NCBI RefSeq assembly: GCF_023065955.2
Contig: NW_026623078.1
Span: 9,310,199-9,374,198, forward strand
Origin: Ursus arctos
Taxonomy: Eukaryota; Chordata; Mammalia; Carnivora; Ursidae
Length of the DNA stretch: 64,000 bases
Direction: 5' to 3'
In this document: piece after piece, positions 1 to 10,155 of the stretch
Layout of the letters: every line of letters starts with the position of its first letter
Position numbering within the stretch: position 1 is the first letter of the stretch
Position numbers and translations under genes: made by a program
Notes under the pieces: generated by a model
Told to the model about the DNA's origin: nothing
Seen by the model: only the letters and a program-made list of their open reading frames with translations
The model's database searches: none

Positions 1-240
1 GCTGGCAGGAGATCAGGAGATTCAAAACACTCAAGCCCCTGCCCAATGAAGTACCCTCATCTCAGCCCCACCACTAATCACAAGAACACCGCCCCCGCCC
101 TCCCCCGCCCGTCTCCTTCCCCTGCTCTCTCAAGCCATTTTCCAATCAGCTTGAGCATTTCACCTGTTGGAAAAGCCTCCACTATATAGGCAATAAATCT
201 TTTCGTACTCTCTTGGTATGTGTGTCATTTTGTGACATGC
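1..240 (+). repeat. 5' LTR-like end of the retroviral remnant (partial)
   Basis: C-rich promoter-like sequence is followed by a TATA-like box at about 181-190 and an AATAAA signal at about 192-197. This resembles the U3-R boundary of a gammaretrovirus-like LTR. The downstream 240-557 stretch would be leader or internal sequence but has no readable ORF. Similarity to the 3' copy (3260-3560) is clear only over the last ~100 bases. Confidence 0.5.
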
Positions 241-557
241 AAGCCAATTTTGGGTCCCCCTCATTCAGGTGTTAATAATAATTGGTGCTGTTCGCAGGAT
301 GCTGAGTCAATGACCACTGCCACCAGGGTCTTCCTGCTCTTGCTCTAGCTAGTAATTAGCCCTGCTGTCCTATGGCAAGCTTGTGACTGGGCTGCGCTCC
401 ATTTGCTGGGTCCTACCAAGCCTGTGTTGTACATTTAGTTCACTTATACCACAGGTTGCAGGAGTTAATTGGTATTTAGGGACAGGAGTACGGAACTAGG
501 GCCCTCCTTAAAGTGGCCCTGAGCCATGTTACTTGGTCTGGACTTAACCTGTGCATC

Positions 558-1042
558 TGTGATGGTTAATTTTATATGCGACTTGACTGGACCATAGGGT
601 ATTCATGTTTAAACATTATCTGGTTAAACATTATTCTGAAAAAAACCAAACACATTATTTTGGTAGTGTCTGTGAGGGTGTTTCTGGATGACATTAACAT
701 TTTAATCTATAGGCTGAGTAAAGAGGAGTGTCGTCGTGCCCCCCCCCCCACTTGTGCATGTGCCTCCTTCAGTTCCTTGAGGGCCTGAATAAAACAAAGG
801 GACTGAGTAAGAAAGAATTTGACCTTAGTTATTGGTCTTTTCCTGCCTCCAGTCACAGACTCAGACTGGAACTTATACCATCAATTCCCTGGGTTTCCAG
901 CTTGCCAACTCACTCTGCAGATCTTGGGTCCTCTCACCCTCCATAACCACATGAGCCAATTTCTTACTATAAGCAAGTATCTACATAAAGACAGATAGAT
1001 CTCCTCTTGGTTCTGTTTCTCTGGAGAGCCCTGACTAATGCA
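558..1042 (+). mobile_element. MLT2-type solo LTR (ERVL)
   Basis: The element starts TGTGATGGTTAATTTTAT and ends 'ctggagagccctgactaatgca', giving the 5'-TG...CA-3' ends of an LTR. Internal landmarks recalled from MLT2B-type LTRs are all present in order: 'gtgagggtgtttctggatga', 'aggctgagtaaag', 'agggcctgaataaaacaaa', 'catgagccaat' and 'ggttctgtttctctggagag'. No internal ERVL sequence follows, so this is a solo LTR formed by LTR-LTR recombination. It sits inside the 1-3560 retroviral remnant. A second copy of the family lies at 36584-37142. A poly-C run at 740-750 lies within it. Confidence 0.8.
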
Positions 1043-1897
1043 CTATCTCAGAACGTAGCTTTGACTGACACTGGGCTTAGGGGAGAAACCCTTTAACCTG
1101 TGACCAACTGGTTGTGTGTTTTAGCCAGGTGTTGGCCTCAGTGTACATAGTGACCAGGGAAGTGTCTTCACCCTGTGTGAGATATAGGCCTATCCACTTG
1201 TAAAAATGCAGTCATTGGGTAGTATGCTGAGGTCCAAACTCCTCAGAGCAGTTGACTTACCAAGACCATACTTATTTTGGCTACTGCTGCTGTCCATGCC
1301 TAGATCCTGATCCTTAGGGTCATAGAGGGAAACACCCATGACATCCTGTGGCACAACAAAGGGGTTAACGAAAATCTGACTTAAGCCCAGGGCCCTTCAA
1401 CCCTATAAGGTAGCCATTGTCATGGGGGACACCTTTAACCCTTGTGATACTCATTTGAGGCTCTTTGGATGGAGAAACTTACAAATAGAGCAGAGGAAAA
1501 ATACTCTGAAATATATCCAACCCAACATTTATTAAAACAATCTACTAAGAGAATAAAGAGATACAAGGCCTCTTACTGGCTGCTGCACCTGTATGACATA
1601 GATTCTGAATTAGATTTAGAATGTGCTCTGATGCATCAATGGCAAACCTTGACGACCTTAATTAGTATCAGAGCTCACTTGTAATGTCACTAAATTTAAA
1701 TAAGGTACTCCCTACAATTTTAGGTCTTATAGAAGACCTCTTTAGTGAAAAGGTGATATGACTATGGCTTCTCTAACTAACAGCCCAATTTGACCTGGAA
1801 AGAATAAATGCTGCCTGATAGTGCAAGGTTCCCTAACTTGGTTAAATTCCTAAAAATTACTTGGTAAATCAAGAGCTACTCAATCTCTGAGATTGTC
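1043..1897 (+). other. Decayed internal retroviral sequence, no readable gene
   Basis: This is the stretch between the MLT2-type LTR and the nested SINE. Only short ORFs with many stops are present; the longest begins at 1469. Its position between the LTR-like ends and the pol-like segment downstream suggests gag/pol remnants, but I cannot assign individual domains with confidence. Confidence 0.35.
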
Positions 1898-1913
1898 AAG
1901 AAACAGCTGTTGA

Positions 1914-2096
1914 GGGGTGCCTGGGTGGCTCAGTTGGTTAAGTGACTGCCTTTGCCTCAGGTCATGATCCTGGAGTCCTGAGATCGAGTCCCACGTCGGG
2001 CTCCCTGCTCAGCAGGGAGTTTGTTTCTCTCTCTGACCTCCCCCCTCATGCTCTCTTCTCTCTCTCAAATAAATAAAATCTTTAGAAAAAATAGAA
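1914..2096 (+). mobile_element. Can-SINE (SINEC) inserted in the retroviral pol remnant
   Basis: The copy begins 'ggggtgcctgggtggctcag' (tRNA-derived head with an A-box-like segment), has the B-box-like 'gagatcgagtccc', and ends in a CT-rich stretch plus 'aaataaataaaatcttt' and an A-rich tail. It is flanked by an exact 16 bp target-site duplication, aagaaacagctgttga, at 1898-1913 and 2097-2112. The insertion therefore post-dates the retroviral remnant. Confidence 0.95.
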
Positions 2097-3239
2097 AAGA
2101 AACAGCTGTTGACCTTCTCAGCATTCACAACTTTTTAAAGGCATTTTTTAGGCATGGGTTCTGGGGGAAACTTATTCCTCACTCACAAATTTTACTTAAG
2201 CCCATTCATGCTGTTACCTGCAAATCAGCCCACAATAAATGGAGCCCCTTCCAACAAAAAGTTCTTGAATGTGTCCAAATAGCAATACAACAGGAACTCC
2301 CATAATTGCCCCCCCTCCCAATTAAACAATTCTTCATAATAGAGGCTTTTGCAACCTCCTCTCATGCCTCTGGGTTCTTTATACATTCTGTGCTGAGCAC
2401 AAGTTGCCCAAAGGCATCAGATGCCAGAAACTACAGTCCTTAGCCCGTTGCTACACATGATTAGAGTGTAATTGCTATAAACACCCTTGTTTCTCCTAGA
2501 AACACAGGCTCCCACGGACCCTGAGCCTGTGACCTTCTGTCACATAAAGCCATAGAAGAAGCATCCCACAAGCTCAGCTACTAAGGCCTCCTTAATAGAG
2601 GAATGAGCCACACCTGGGGTGTCTGACATATTCCACGTGCAGGAGCGGGTAGCTTCCTCTGTCCTCAGTCTCTTGCCAGTTGCCACGGTTAAGGAGGTTG
2701 TCACTCATCTCCAGAACCCTCAGGTTCCTTGGAAGCCACTTAGGATCAATAGAGTGAATACCACTGGGTGTTCACACTCTTTATTACACATGATGGGCCT
2801 CACCGGAAAGCTCTTGCTTTTCACCCCTTAACTGGGATGACCCTGATAAAGAATAGATACCAAAGATTAGCACAAAGACCCTGAGAATCTCTTGCCTTAT
2901 AGAAACGCAAAATATAAATCAAGTTCCCACATGTCTCGACACTTACTAAAGCCACAAGACGAGGCCTCAGCAGGACACCCCTTTTCCCCCTCTGGAGTTA
3001 CAGACATTATTGAGAGAAATCAAAGTGTCTGTGTCACTTGTAAGAACACACAATATTGGGCTCTCGAGGCAGTCGACAGATCCTGTACCTTCCTTCCTAA
3101 CCCCAGGTTACAGGCCCCACAGAGCTCCATACTGACCTACTTAACCAAGTTTACTATTAATCACGTAGTAATAGTATGTTTCAGTCATCCGTCAAATATC
3201 ACAGGTGAATTTTACTAAGTCTGGCTCCGGTTTTCTGAG

Positions 3240-3560
3240 GTTTGCTGACAGATTTTAAGCTTCATGCCTCCCTTGTCCCCTTCTGCCCCAAATCTGGGAA
3301 AGCTGAAAGGAAACCCTGCATGTCCTATTTTCTGCCACCAGCGAGAAAGTCAAACGATGCCAGTCCCTTCTCACAATGGCAACCCTCACACGCCCTCATC
3401 CCCTGACCACATTAAAAATTCTCAAGCCAGCCAGACTCCTTTCCTTGTTTCTTAAGCTATTTTTGGAGCAGCATGGGAAGCACCTTTCTCTCACCATAAA
3501 GCCTCAATTTTGTAATAAAACTTTTCATACTCTCTTGGTACATGTGTGGTGTTAACAGTC
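3240..3560 (+). repeat. 3' LTR-like end of the retroviral remnant
   Basis: It contains 'aataaaacttttcatactctcttggtac', matching the polyadenylation region of the first LTR-like segment, preceded by a CT/CA-rich region. Divergence between the two ends is high, consistent with an old insertion. The boundaries are approximate. Confidence 0.5.
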
Positions 3561-3639
3561 TTAATATTGAAACCGTATTTTGAGTAGGGGTTTATTCTGT
3601 TGACTCAGGGTGGCTGAAACATTAATCTCTCGTGGGAAG

Positions 3640-3990
3640 TTCACAACATGCCGGCCTGCCTTTTCAATGCCAGAGGTAGAGCATCTTTGTGACTTCTCTC
3701 TTCTCTGACCTCTTAACTTTCTTTTGAAGGAGCTTGCCTGATTAGATCAGACCCACCCAAGGTAACCTGTCTTTTGATTAACTTGAAGTCAATTGATTTG
3801 GGACCTTACTTACACTGGCAAAATAACTTCACCCTTGCTATATAAGGTAACAAATCACAAAAGTGATACTCATCACCTTTGTCATATTTTATTGTTAGAA
3901 ACAAGTTACATGTACCATGCACATTCAAAGGGATGCTCTGGTACAGTGGTGTGGGCTCCTGGGGTCATGTGTGCATTTGCTTACTATATT
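3640..3990 (-). mobile_element. MaLR-type LTR fragment, antisense (tentative)
   Basis: Landmarks resembling reverse-complement MaLR (MLT1-like) LTRs appear in order: 'gcctgattagatcagacccacc', 'gattaacttgaagtcaattgatt', 'gggacctta', and 'ctatataaggtaacaaatcac'. Similarity is moderate and the ends are not defined, so family and boundaries are tentative. Confidence 0.45.
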
Positions 3991-4826
3991 GGTTAGAGTT
4001 ATTCAATTTTTAATTATTTTCGGCTTTCTAAAAGCTTATTCTTGATCACTTATATCTGCCAAAATCGAGGGGTAAATTTGTCTCCTCCAATTAATATGTT
4101 TTTTTGTTTTTTTGTTTGATTTTCCTTATATCCCTACAGTTGTTGCTTTTATAATATTAATGCTATGTTATTCTCACATAGACAGTAATAACTATTAGAT
4201 CTGCACTATGGATACAAAGTTTATCATTATAGAGTGTCCATCTTTGCAACAACTATTTGTTTCCTTATTTATAATCCTGAATTCAATCACACACCTTATT
4301 AAAGTTATGATGTTTATGTTTTTGTTTACTTGTTTTCATTTGTCTGGAATGTTTTTTGTACAAACTTTGAGTTTCTTTGTTTTGTGGATATGACATCTAC
4401 AACTTTAGTTTATTTACTTTACAACTTTTAGTTTATTTACTTTACAACTTTAGTTTATTTACTTTAAATTCCATTTTTAAATTTTTATCATACGAGTTTA
4501 GTTCACTTATATCAATTTAAATATAATAGATGCATTTGTTATTATTCCTCTGCTCATATGTTCTGCTGTGGTTCCCTTTTTATAGTTTTAAAAATATATT
4601 TTACAAATGTTTGGGTTTCTGGATTTCCTTCTTCAAAATTCTGTGATGTATACTACTTACTCCAGTGGATATCTAAGACAATCACAACTTTAAAAAATAT
4701 ATTTAAAACTTTAAAATTAATATTTATTTTTTCTATTCTATATAATGATGGAGTTAATATAAGCCTTCCTCAGGCAAAACCTTTGGAGCCACATGTTCAG
4801 GATTCAATATTATTAGAATTTTAAAG
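3991..4826. other. AT-rich unassigned stretch with a short tandem repeat
   Basis: This very AT-rich DNA contains only short ORFs without protein-like composition. The mono- and polypyrimidine style resembles antisense old L1M, but I cannot align it by eye to a consensus. It contains the 22 bp tandem repeat at 4399-4465. Confidence 0.4.
4399..4465 (+). repeat. Three-copy 22-23 bp tandem repeat
   Basis: Three contiguous copies of a unit starting 'acaacttt(t)agtttattta' lie at 4399-4420, 4421-4443 and 4444-4465. Copies one and three are identical and the middle copy has one extra T. The near identity indicates a recent local duplication, for example by replication slippage. Confidence 0.9.
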
Positions 4827-5012
4827 TAGCGCCTCAGTGGCTCAGTCAGTTAAGTGATCAACTCTTTATTTTGGCTCAGGTCGTGATCTCAAGGTCGTCT
4901 GACTGAGCCCCACTGTGGGACTCAGTGCTCAGTGCGGAGTTTGCTTGTCCCTCTCCCTGTGCTCATCTGCTCTCTCTCTCTCTCTTAAATAAATAAATAA
5001 AATCTTTTTAAA
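4827..5012 (+). mobile_element. Can-SINE, older copy
   Basis: Head 'gcgcctcagtggctcagtcagttaag' and body 'ggctcaggtcgtgatctcaaggtc' are followed by a (CT)n run and 'aaataaataaataaaatcttttt'. The head and several body positions deviate from the younger copies in the window. Confidence 0.9.
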
Positions 5013-5164
5013 TATTTTTAGAAAGATAACATGGTGCTTATAATACCATGTATTACATATTAACATATAGAATTACACACACTAATATTACTTTAGTAAA
5101 ATATGTGATCATTCACACAGTGCAGAAAAAGGGATATTATAAGTAGCCTCACATTCAGATTAAG

Positions 5165-5373
5165 GGTTGTGTTTTTTTTTTTTTTTAAGATTTTATTTAT
5201 TTATTTGTCAGATTGAGCGAGAGAGACTGAGCAAGCAGGGGGAGTGGCAGACAGATGGAGAAGCAGGCTCCCCACTGAGCAAGGAGCCTGATGTGGGACT
5301 GGATCCCAGGACCCTGGGATCCTGACCTGAGCTGAAGGCAGACACTTAATCGATTGAGCCACCCAGGCATCCC
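5165..5373 (-). mobile_element. Can-SINE, antisense
   Basis: A poly-T tract and 'aagattttatttatttattt' are followed by the reverse-complement body and head ending 'gagccacccaggcatccc'. The target-site duplication tcagattaag lies at 5155-5164 and 5374-5383. Confidence 0.93.
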
Positions 5374-5383
5374 TCAGATTAAG

Positions 5384-6204
5384 TTTTAAACTAAATGATT
5401 ACTTAAATGTTGTTGTCTTCATAACTTTAAGGATTTAACTATTTCAGAAAAAGACCTTAGTACAAGGTCTTCTTTTTTCCCTCCATCAACATATGTAACT
5501 TACTATATTTCTTTGCTTAAACTTTAGAATTTCAAATATATCTACATACCTAAAATATAGCTTAATAGCTTTTAATTATATCTGTCAATCAGCTATTTAA
5601 AAAAAAATGAGAAAACCAGAGATGAACAGAAACTCCTACTTTCTTTCCCCTTCCAATTTTAGAACTCTTTTATCATTTTTATATTGTCAAGATTTATAGT
5701 TTTTCCATTTTTTTGTAACATTAATTACCGTATTTATTTTAGATTTTAGTCAAACAGGTCATGTACTCGAAACTTAACACTGGAATTTTGCTACACTAAT
5801 TAATTCATAAATTAGTTGGCTGAGGTTCATTCTCCAATAGTTTGCTCCAGAATAACTTATAGGAACAATGTTCCCTGGGCAACTCATATGTCTGTGTTTG
5901 TGTGTGTGTGTGTTTTAATTTCGTTTTTTGTGCTTGCAGTATTGCTGGCGAGGCATAAAATCCTTTGGCCATTCTTTCTTTCTCTGAAGATTTTGTGGGC
6001 ATTGCTCTAAGGTAGTCTAGTCTTGAGAATATATGATAGCTAAGTCCTGCCTTTTTCTTTCTGTATAGAAAGTATATTTTATATAACTATTCAAATTATT
6101 ATTTTTTAAGTAAACTCATGAAGCTATTCTACTGTTGCTTGTTTGGTGTCATTTCCCCTTCCTTATATACACAATATTTCTTTTAAATGTCAAGATTTAA
6201 GTAT
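5384..6204. other. AT-rich unassigned interval
   Basis: I recognise no repeat family, gene or RNA. It contains a short (TG)n tract near 5898-5913. The opposite-strand ORFs around 5805-6010 are short, overlap each other and look like chance reading frames. Confidence 0.4.
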
Positions 6205-6220
6205 CTGGAAATTTTTCTTT

Positions 6221-6450
6221 TCTTTTTTTTTTATATATTTTTTTATTATATTATGTTAGTCACCATACAGTACATCCCTGGTTTTTGATGTAAGGTTCCA
6301 TGATTCATTAGTTGCGTATAACACCCAGTGCACCATGCAATACGTGCCCTCCTTACTACCCATCACCGGTCTATCCCATTCCCCCACCCCCTCCCCTCTG
6401 AAGCCCTCAGTTTGTTTCTCAGAGTCCATAGTCTCTCATGCTTCACTCTC
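6221..6450 (-). mobile_element. Young carnivoran L1 3' end, 5'-truncated, antisense
   Basis: The antisense L1 3' terminus includes 'gttagtcaccatacagtaca', 'gattcattagttgcgtataa', 'cacccagtgcaccatgcaat' and ends at 'gagagactatggactct' in sense. It is flanked by the exact 16 bp target-site duplication ctggaaatttttcttt at 6205-6220 and 6451-6466. Only about 230 bp of the 3' UTR is present, so it is a heavily 5'-truncated retrotransposition event. Confidence 0.93.
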
Positions 6451-6559
6451 CTGGAAATTTTTCTTTAATGGCGTATGTAAATAATGTTTTCTTGTTTCAT
6501 TGTTCTAGTTCTTTCCATGGACACACTCATTGTATACTTGACTTCCATTTTTCCTTATA

Positions 6560-7690
6560 TTTTCATATTTTCTCACAATATATTTTAAAAATTGAAATGA
6601 AACTCATATACAACAAAACCTATTCTTTTAAATTGTACAGTTCATGGATTTTAGTATATTCACAAAGCTCTGCATCAATCCCTATTATCTAATTCTAGTA
6701 CTTCCATCACCAGTACACATTAGCATTCATCTCTCCTTACTCCTCCCCCCCTTGCCCCAGACCCTGGCAACTCAAAACCTATTTTCTGTTTCTATGGATT
6801 TGCTTAGTTTGGATATATCATGCGTGGAATCATACAATACATGAACTTTTCTGTGTAGCTTCTTTTACTTACAATGCTTTAAAGGTTCATCCATATTGTC
6901 AGACATATATGTACTTTCTTCCTTTTTATGGCTGAATATTATTCTATTTATGAATATACTATAGTTTGTTCATTCCTCAGTTGATGCACATTTGGGTTGT
7001 TTCCACTTTTTGGCTATTATAAATATTACCTACCATAAGCATGTATGTAGAAGTTTTTGTGTAAACATGTTTCCATTTCTCCTGCTTATTTACCTAGGAA
7101 TAGAATTACTGAGACATATGCTAACCCAGTGTCTAACTTCCTGAGAAACTGTTTCCAAAGTCTTGCACTATTTTGTATTCCTTTTAAAAATCTATGAGGT
7201 CTCTGATTTGTTCACATCCTTTCCAACACTTGTTATTGTCCATCTTTCTGATTATAGTCTTCCTAGTGGATGTGAAATGACGTTCATCTCTTTGTAGTTT
7301 TGATTTGCATTTCCCTAAAGACTAATGATGTGGGACATCTTTTCTTATGCTATTTTTGTATCTTTTTCTGAGAAATGTCTATTCAAATTCTTTATACCTT
7401 TTAAAACTGGGTTGTCTTTTTTATTGTTGAGTTCCCAGTGCCCTTTATATATGTCAATTACTAGATCCTTATCAAATATATGATTTGTAAATATACTCTT
7501 CCATCCTGTGGGTTGTCCTTTTACTTTGCTGATGATGTCCTTTGGAGCACAACATTTTTATTTTAATAAAATCCAATTTATCTTTTAAGGAATGTTGTTG
7601 GTTTCTTGTGGTTTTGGTTTCATATCTAAGAAACCATTGCATGATGAAGATTTATACCTGTGCTTTTTCTATAGCTTAGTATCTTCTCAG
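6560..7690 (-). mobile_element. Old L1M 3' region, antisense
   Basis: The sequence follows the antisense L1M (L1ME/L1MC-like) 3' region over ~1.1 kb with recognisable landmarks: 'tgtacagttcatggatttta', 'tggaatcatacaataca', 'ttggctattataaatatta', 'gtggatgtgaaatgacgttc', 'gatttgcatttccctaa' and 'atctaagaaaccattgca'. It is substantially diverged, with no TSD. The small ORFs in it are meaningless on the + strand. Confidence 0.85.
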
Positions 7691-8685
7691 GTCTTTCCTG
7701 GGCATGTGCACATTCCTACACATACATATGACCTTCTAGTAAGTGATTTCTAAGTAAGTTTGCTTTTGTTTTTTTTTCTAAGGGTTTTGTATGTGGAATA
7801 AGAATTGTGTGCTGTGGGCAAATAGTAATTCTCCTTCCTTCACAGGGTTTAGTACATATCGGTGGGTTCTTAACACCATATTGTTCCAATGCAACTTTAA
7901 ATTGTCACTGCAGCATTGTTTGCAACACAAAGTTTCCTCCACCATGTTTTCTATATATTGCTCTTTAATATGGCTTTTCTGTGTGAGTTTTCATTCTTCT
8001 ATCTTCTCTACTTTTTGAGACTCTATTTTAATTGGGAATCAAAGAAGTGTTGCTGTTCAGCCTCACACAGATTATGGAAACTTAAGCTGGAACACTTCCT
8101 ATACATAAGGGTGATCCCTTGACTTTTTCTGAAATTCACAACAACAGATTTCTCCTTTGGGTGTCTCCAGGCACTTCTATTTCATCTTCACTCTTTTTAT
8201 TTTTTACTTTTCTTTTCTCATAGTTCGAGGTCCGTGTTTTAAAAATTCTCTGAATTTCAATGGAGGTTGATTATTCAGTTCTGTTTTTTGGGGGGTTTTG
8301 TTTTGTTTTGCTTTTTATTTTACTCTCTTGGTTATCTTAGATGAATTTTAGGAAGAGTAATGTAAAAGCATGACTTGATGTTGCTCTATTAAAGCTGGCA
8401 TTTCCAGTCCTAGTTTGCATTAACTTCATATACAACTAGCGAAAAAATAATTGATTTTAGTATTTGCCATAAACATATGCAATATCATCACACTAGAATG
8501 TGTGCTTTGAACTTTATTCACCACAAGATTAATTAACTCAAATTATTTGCCTAAAATATCTTGCTAGGGCTCTTGAGAGCAATGATAATTATTTACATAT
8601 CATCTTTTCTGGCTTGGAGCTTAATACTGTAATTAAATGGGTGGTTTGCATGAATATAAAACATATATCTAAGCCTATGTTACAA
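7691..8685. other. Unassigned AT-rich interval
   Basis: No repeat is recognised. It holds overlapping short ORFs at 7791-8018 and 7916-8122, without protein-like motifs or plausible splice context, and T/G-rich low-complexity sequence near 8282-8315. Confidence 0.4.
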
Positions 8686-8689
8686 TGTG

Positions 8690-8930
8690 GCTTTGGAGCT
8701 GTAAAGTAGACTTCATGGGTTGAAAACCCATCTTTAACACATTCTGTATGACTTGGAGTAATTTACTGAACTTAAACTTCACTTTTTTGATCTTCAAGAT
8801 AGGGGTAATTAAAAACAAAACCTAAAACTATCATTTGGGTGTATTGTAATTATATAATGGAATAATGTTTATAGAACTTTTAGCATGGTGGCTGGCATAT
8901 AATAAAGAGTTAATGCATATTAGCTGTTTT
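8690..8930 (+). mobile_element. MIR SINE
   Basis: The order of landmarks matches MIR: 'tttggagctgtaaag', 'atgggttgaaaaccc', 'tatgacttggagtaattta', 'gaacttaaacttcactttt', a 'tgtattgtaattatataatgg' region, and 'gcatggtggctggcatataa' followed by 'taaagagttaatgcatat'. It is old and diverged, with no TSD detectable. Confidence 0.75.
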
Positions 8931-9249
8931 ATAGTTAGCTATTTTAATATGTAATAAGTATATATTGTAACCAAGTGAATTAATCAGCTAAAGAGATTTT
9001 TAGCTATGGAGGTTTCTAGTTTTAAAAAAATTCCACTTTTTAAAATGCCACAGAATAATATGAATATCTGAGGGAAACAATAGTGTTTTATGACTTGCAC
9101 AGGCATTTTCCATATCCCCTTTGATAGTCACAGCAACCCAGTGAGGTATCCAGACAAGGCTGTAAGAAAAATAGTAGGAATAAAAATATATTTCTCCATT
9201 TCTCTATGTAAAACATTGTGTGGTGATGAGTTTTTACCAATCCTGTCAT

Positions 9250-9440
9250 GAAGTTGGAGTCAGTGTGGTGAAGTGACTGGCATTCTATTTTTGGAGGCAG
9301 ACAGACCCAGATCTATCTTTGTGAATTATAGCTGTGTGATCATTAGCAAGTTACTCAATGCCTCTGAATCCCTTCTATTATAATACAATGGTGACAAGAC
9401 TATCTCATTCCAAGGCGTTGTTTTGGAGATTGAGAAATTA
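9250..9440 (+). mobile_element. MIR SINE
   Basis: MIR-like landmarks include 'ggaggcagacagacccagat', 'agctgtgtgatcattagcaa', 'gttactcaatgcctctgaat' and 'tctcattccaaggcgttgtt'. The central core region is best preserved. This is an old mammalian-wide SINE. Confidence 0.7.
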
Positions 9441-9619
9441 CTAGTTACTTTCTCTCACTCTTCTATGTTTTGCACTATTAATGGTTCCAAAGCAAGAATT
9501 CTTAAGTAATTATTTTCTTTACTGATCCTAAGACTAGAGAAACTATAGTTGAAAGGATTTAGAATTAAATGAATAGTGTCACTAAATGTTCTTTTAAATG
9601 ATATTGGTAATATGGATTG

Positions 9620-9706
9620 TGAGCTTTTTGAAGACCTTTCATTTTCTTATGCCAGCATCTAGCAGAGAGCCTGGTGGTACCCAATGAATGTTTGTTGAGT
9701 TAATAT
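9620..9706 (+). mobile_element. L2 (LINE2) 3'-end fragment, tentative
   Basis: 'gccagcatctagcagagagcctggtggtacc' followed by 'caatgaatgtttgttgag' matches the L2/MIR-shared 3' terminus ('...agtgcctggcacatagtaggtgctcaataaatgtttgttgaat...'). The fragment is short, so the distinction from MIR is uncertain. Confidence 0.5.
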
Positions 9707-9719
9707 ACTTGTATCTAAA

Positions 9720-10155
9720 GGCCAAATGTATTCACTTACAGTTCTAGAGTTCAGAATTCCAGCACAGAGTTAAAATCAAAGGCCTGGCAGGACTACGTTC
9801 CTTCTGGAGGCTGTCAGAAAGAATTAGTTCCCTTGCCTTTTCCAGCTTTTAGAGGCTGCCCACATTCTTTGCCCATGGCCACCTTCCCCATCTTCAACTT
9901 AAGCAACAAAGTATTGAGTCCTCATGATGTATAATTCTGGTCTCCCTCTTCTTCATTCTTCTTTAATTTTAAGGACCCTTGTGATTCCATTAGGATCACG
10001 TGAGTAATCCAGGGTAATTTCCTTATCTCTAGGTAAATTAACTGAATCACATTTGCCAAGTCCCTTTCTGCCATCTAAAGTAGCATATTTAGCAGGTTCC
10101 AGGGATTAGGGTGTGGATATGGTTGGGGAGGGTAGTATTCTGTCTATCACAAAGC
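9720..10155 (-). mobile_element. MaLR (MLT1-type) LTR, antisense
   Basis: Antisense MLT1 landmarks are 'cttacagttctagag', 'ccagcacagagttaaaatca', 'ccttctggaggctgtcag', 'tccctctcttcttc'-type pyrimidine blocks, 'gggattagggtgtggatatg', and the terminal 'gtattctgtctatcaca'. There is no internal retroviral sequence, so this is a solo LTR. Confidence 0.75.

Larger units (their letters stand above)
1..3560 (+). mobile_element. Endogenous retrovirus remnant with two diverged LTR-like ends
   Basis: The two ends share a recognisable LTR signature: a polyadenylation signal followed by 'ctttt(c)gtactctcttggta' near 200-222 and 'cttttcatactctcttggta' near 3522-3541. A TATA-like 'actatatagg' precedes the first. 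Between them lies decayed retroviral sequence full of stops. Around 2150-2305 one frame still resembles the RT thumb/connection region (for example 'GFWGKLIPHS' and a 'KW.P.QQK' pattern). A Cys/His-containing stretch at 2940-3060 could be the integrase zinc-binding region, but weakly. The 5' LTR starts before the window or is truncated. The element is interrupted by an MLT2-type LTR and a Can-SINE. It encodes no functional protein, and its class (ERV1 or ERVL-like) is not resolved. Confidence 0.6.

Noticed and set aside
740..750. Poly-C run within the first MLT2-type LTR, considered as a regulatory or G-quadruplex site
   Set aside because: A single short homopolymer with no further G/C runs nearby; too little to claim structure.
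1914..2096. tRNA-like head with A- and B-box-like sequences (also in all other Can-SINEs)
   Set aside because: These are tRNA-derived SINE promoters, not tRNA genes; no cloverleaf with anticodon and acceptor stem can be supported.
2021..2305. 94-codon ORF with retroviral RT similarity in its C-terminal half
   Set aside because: The start lies in the nested SINE and the frame merely runs from SINE into old pol sequence; it is not a chimeric gene.
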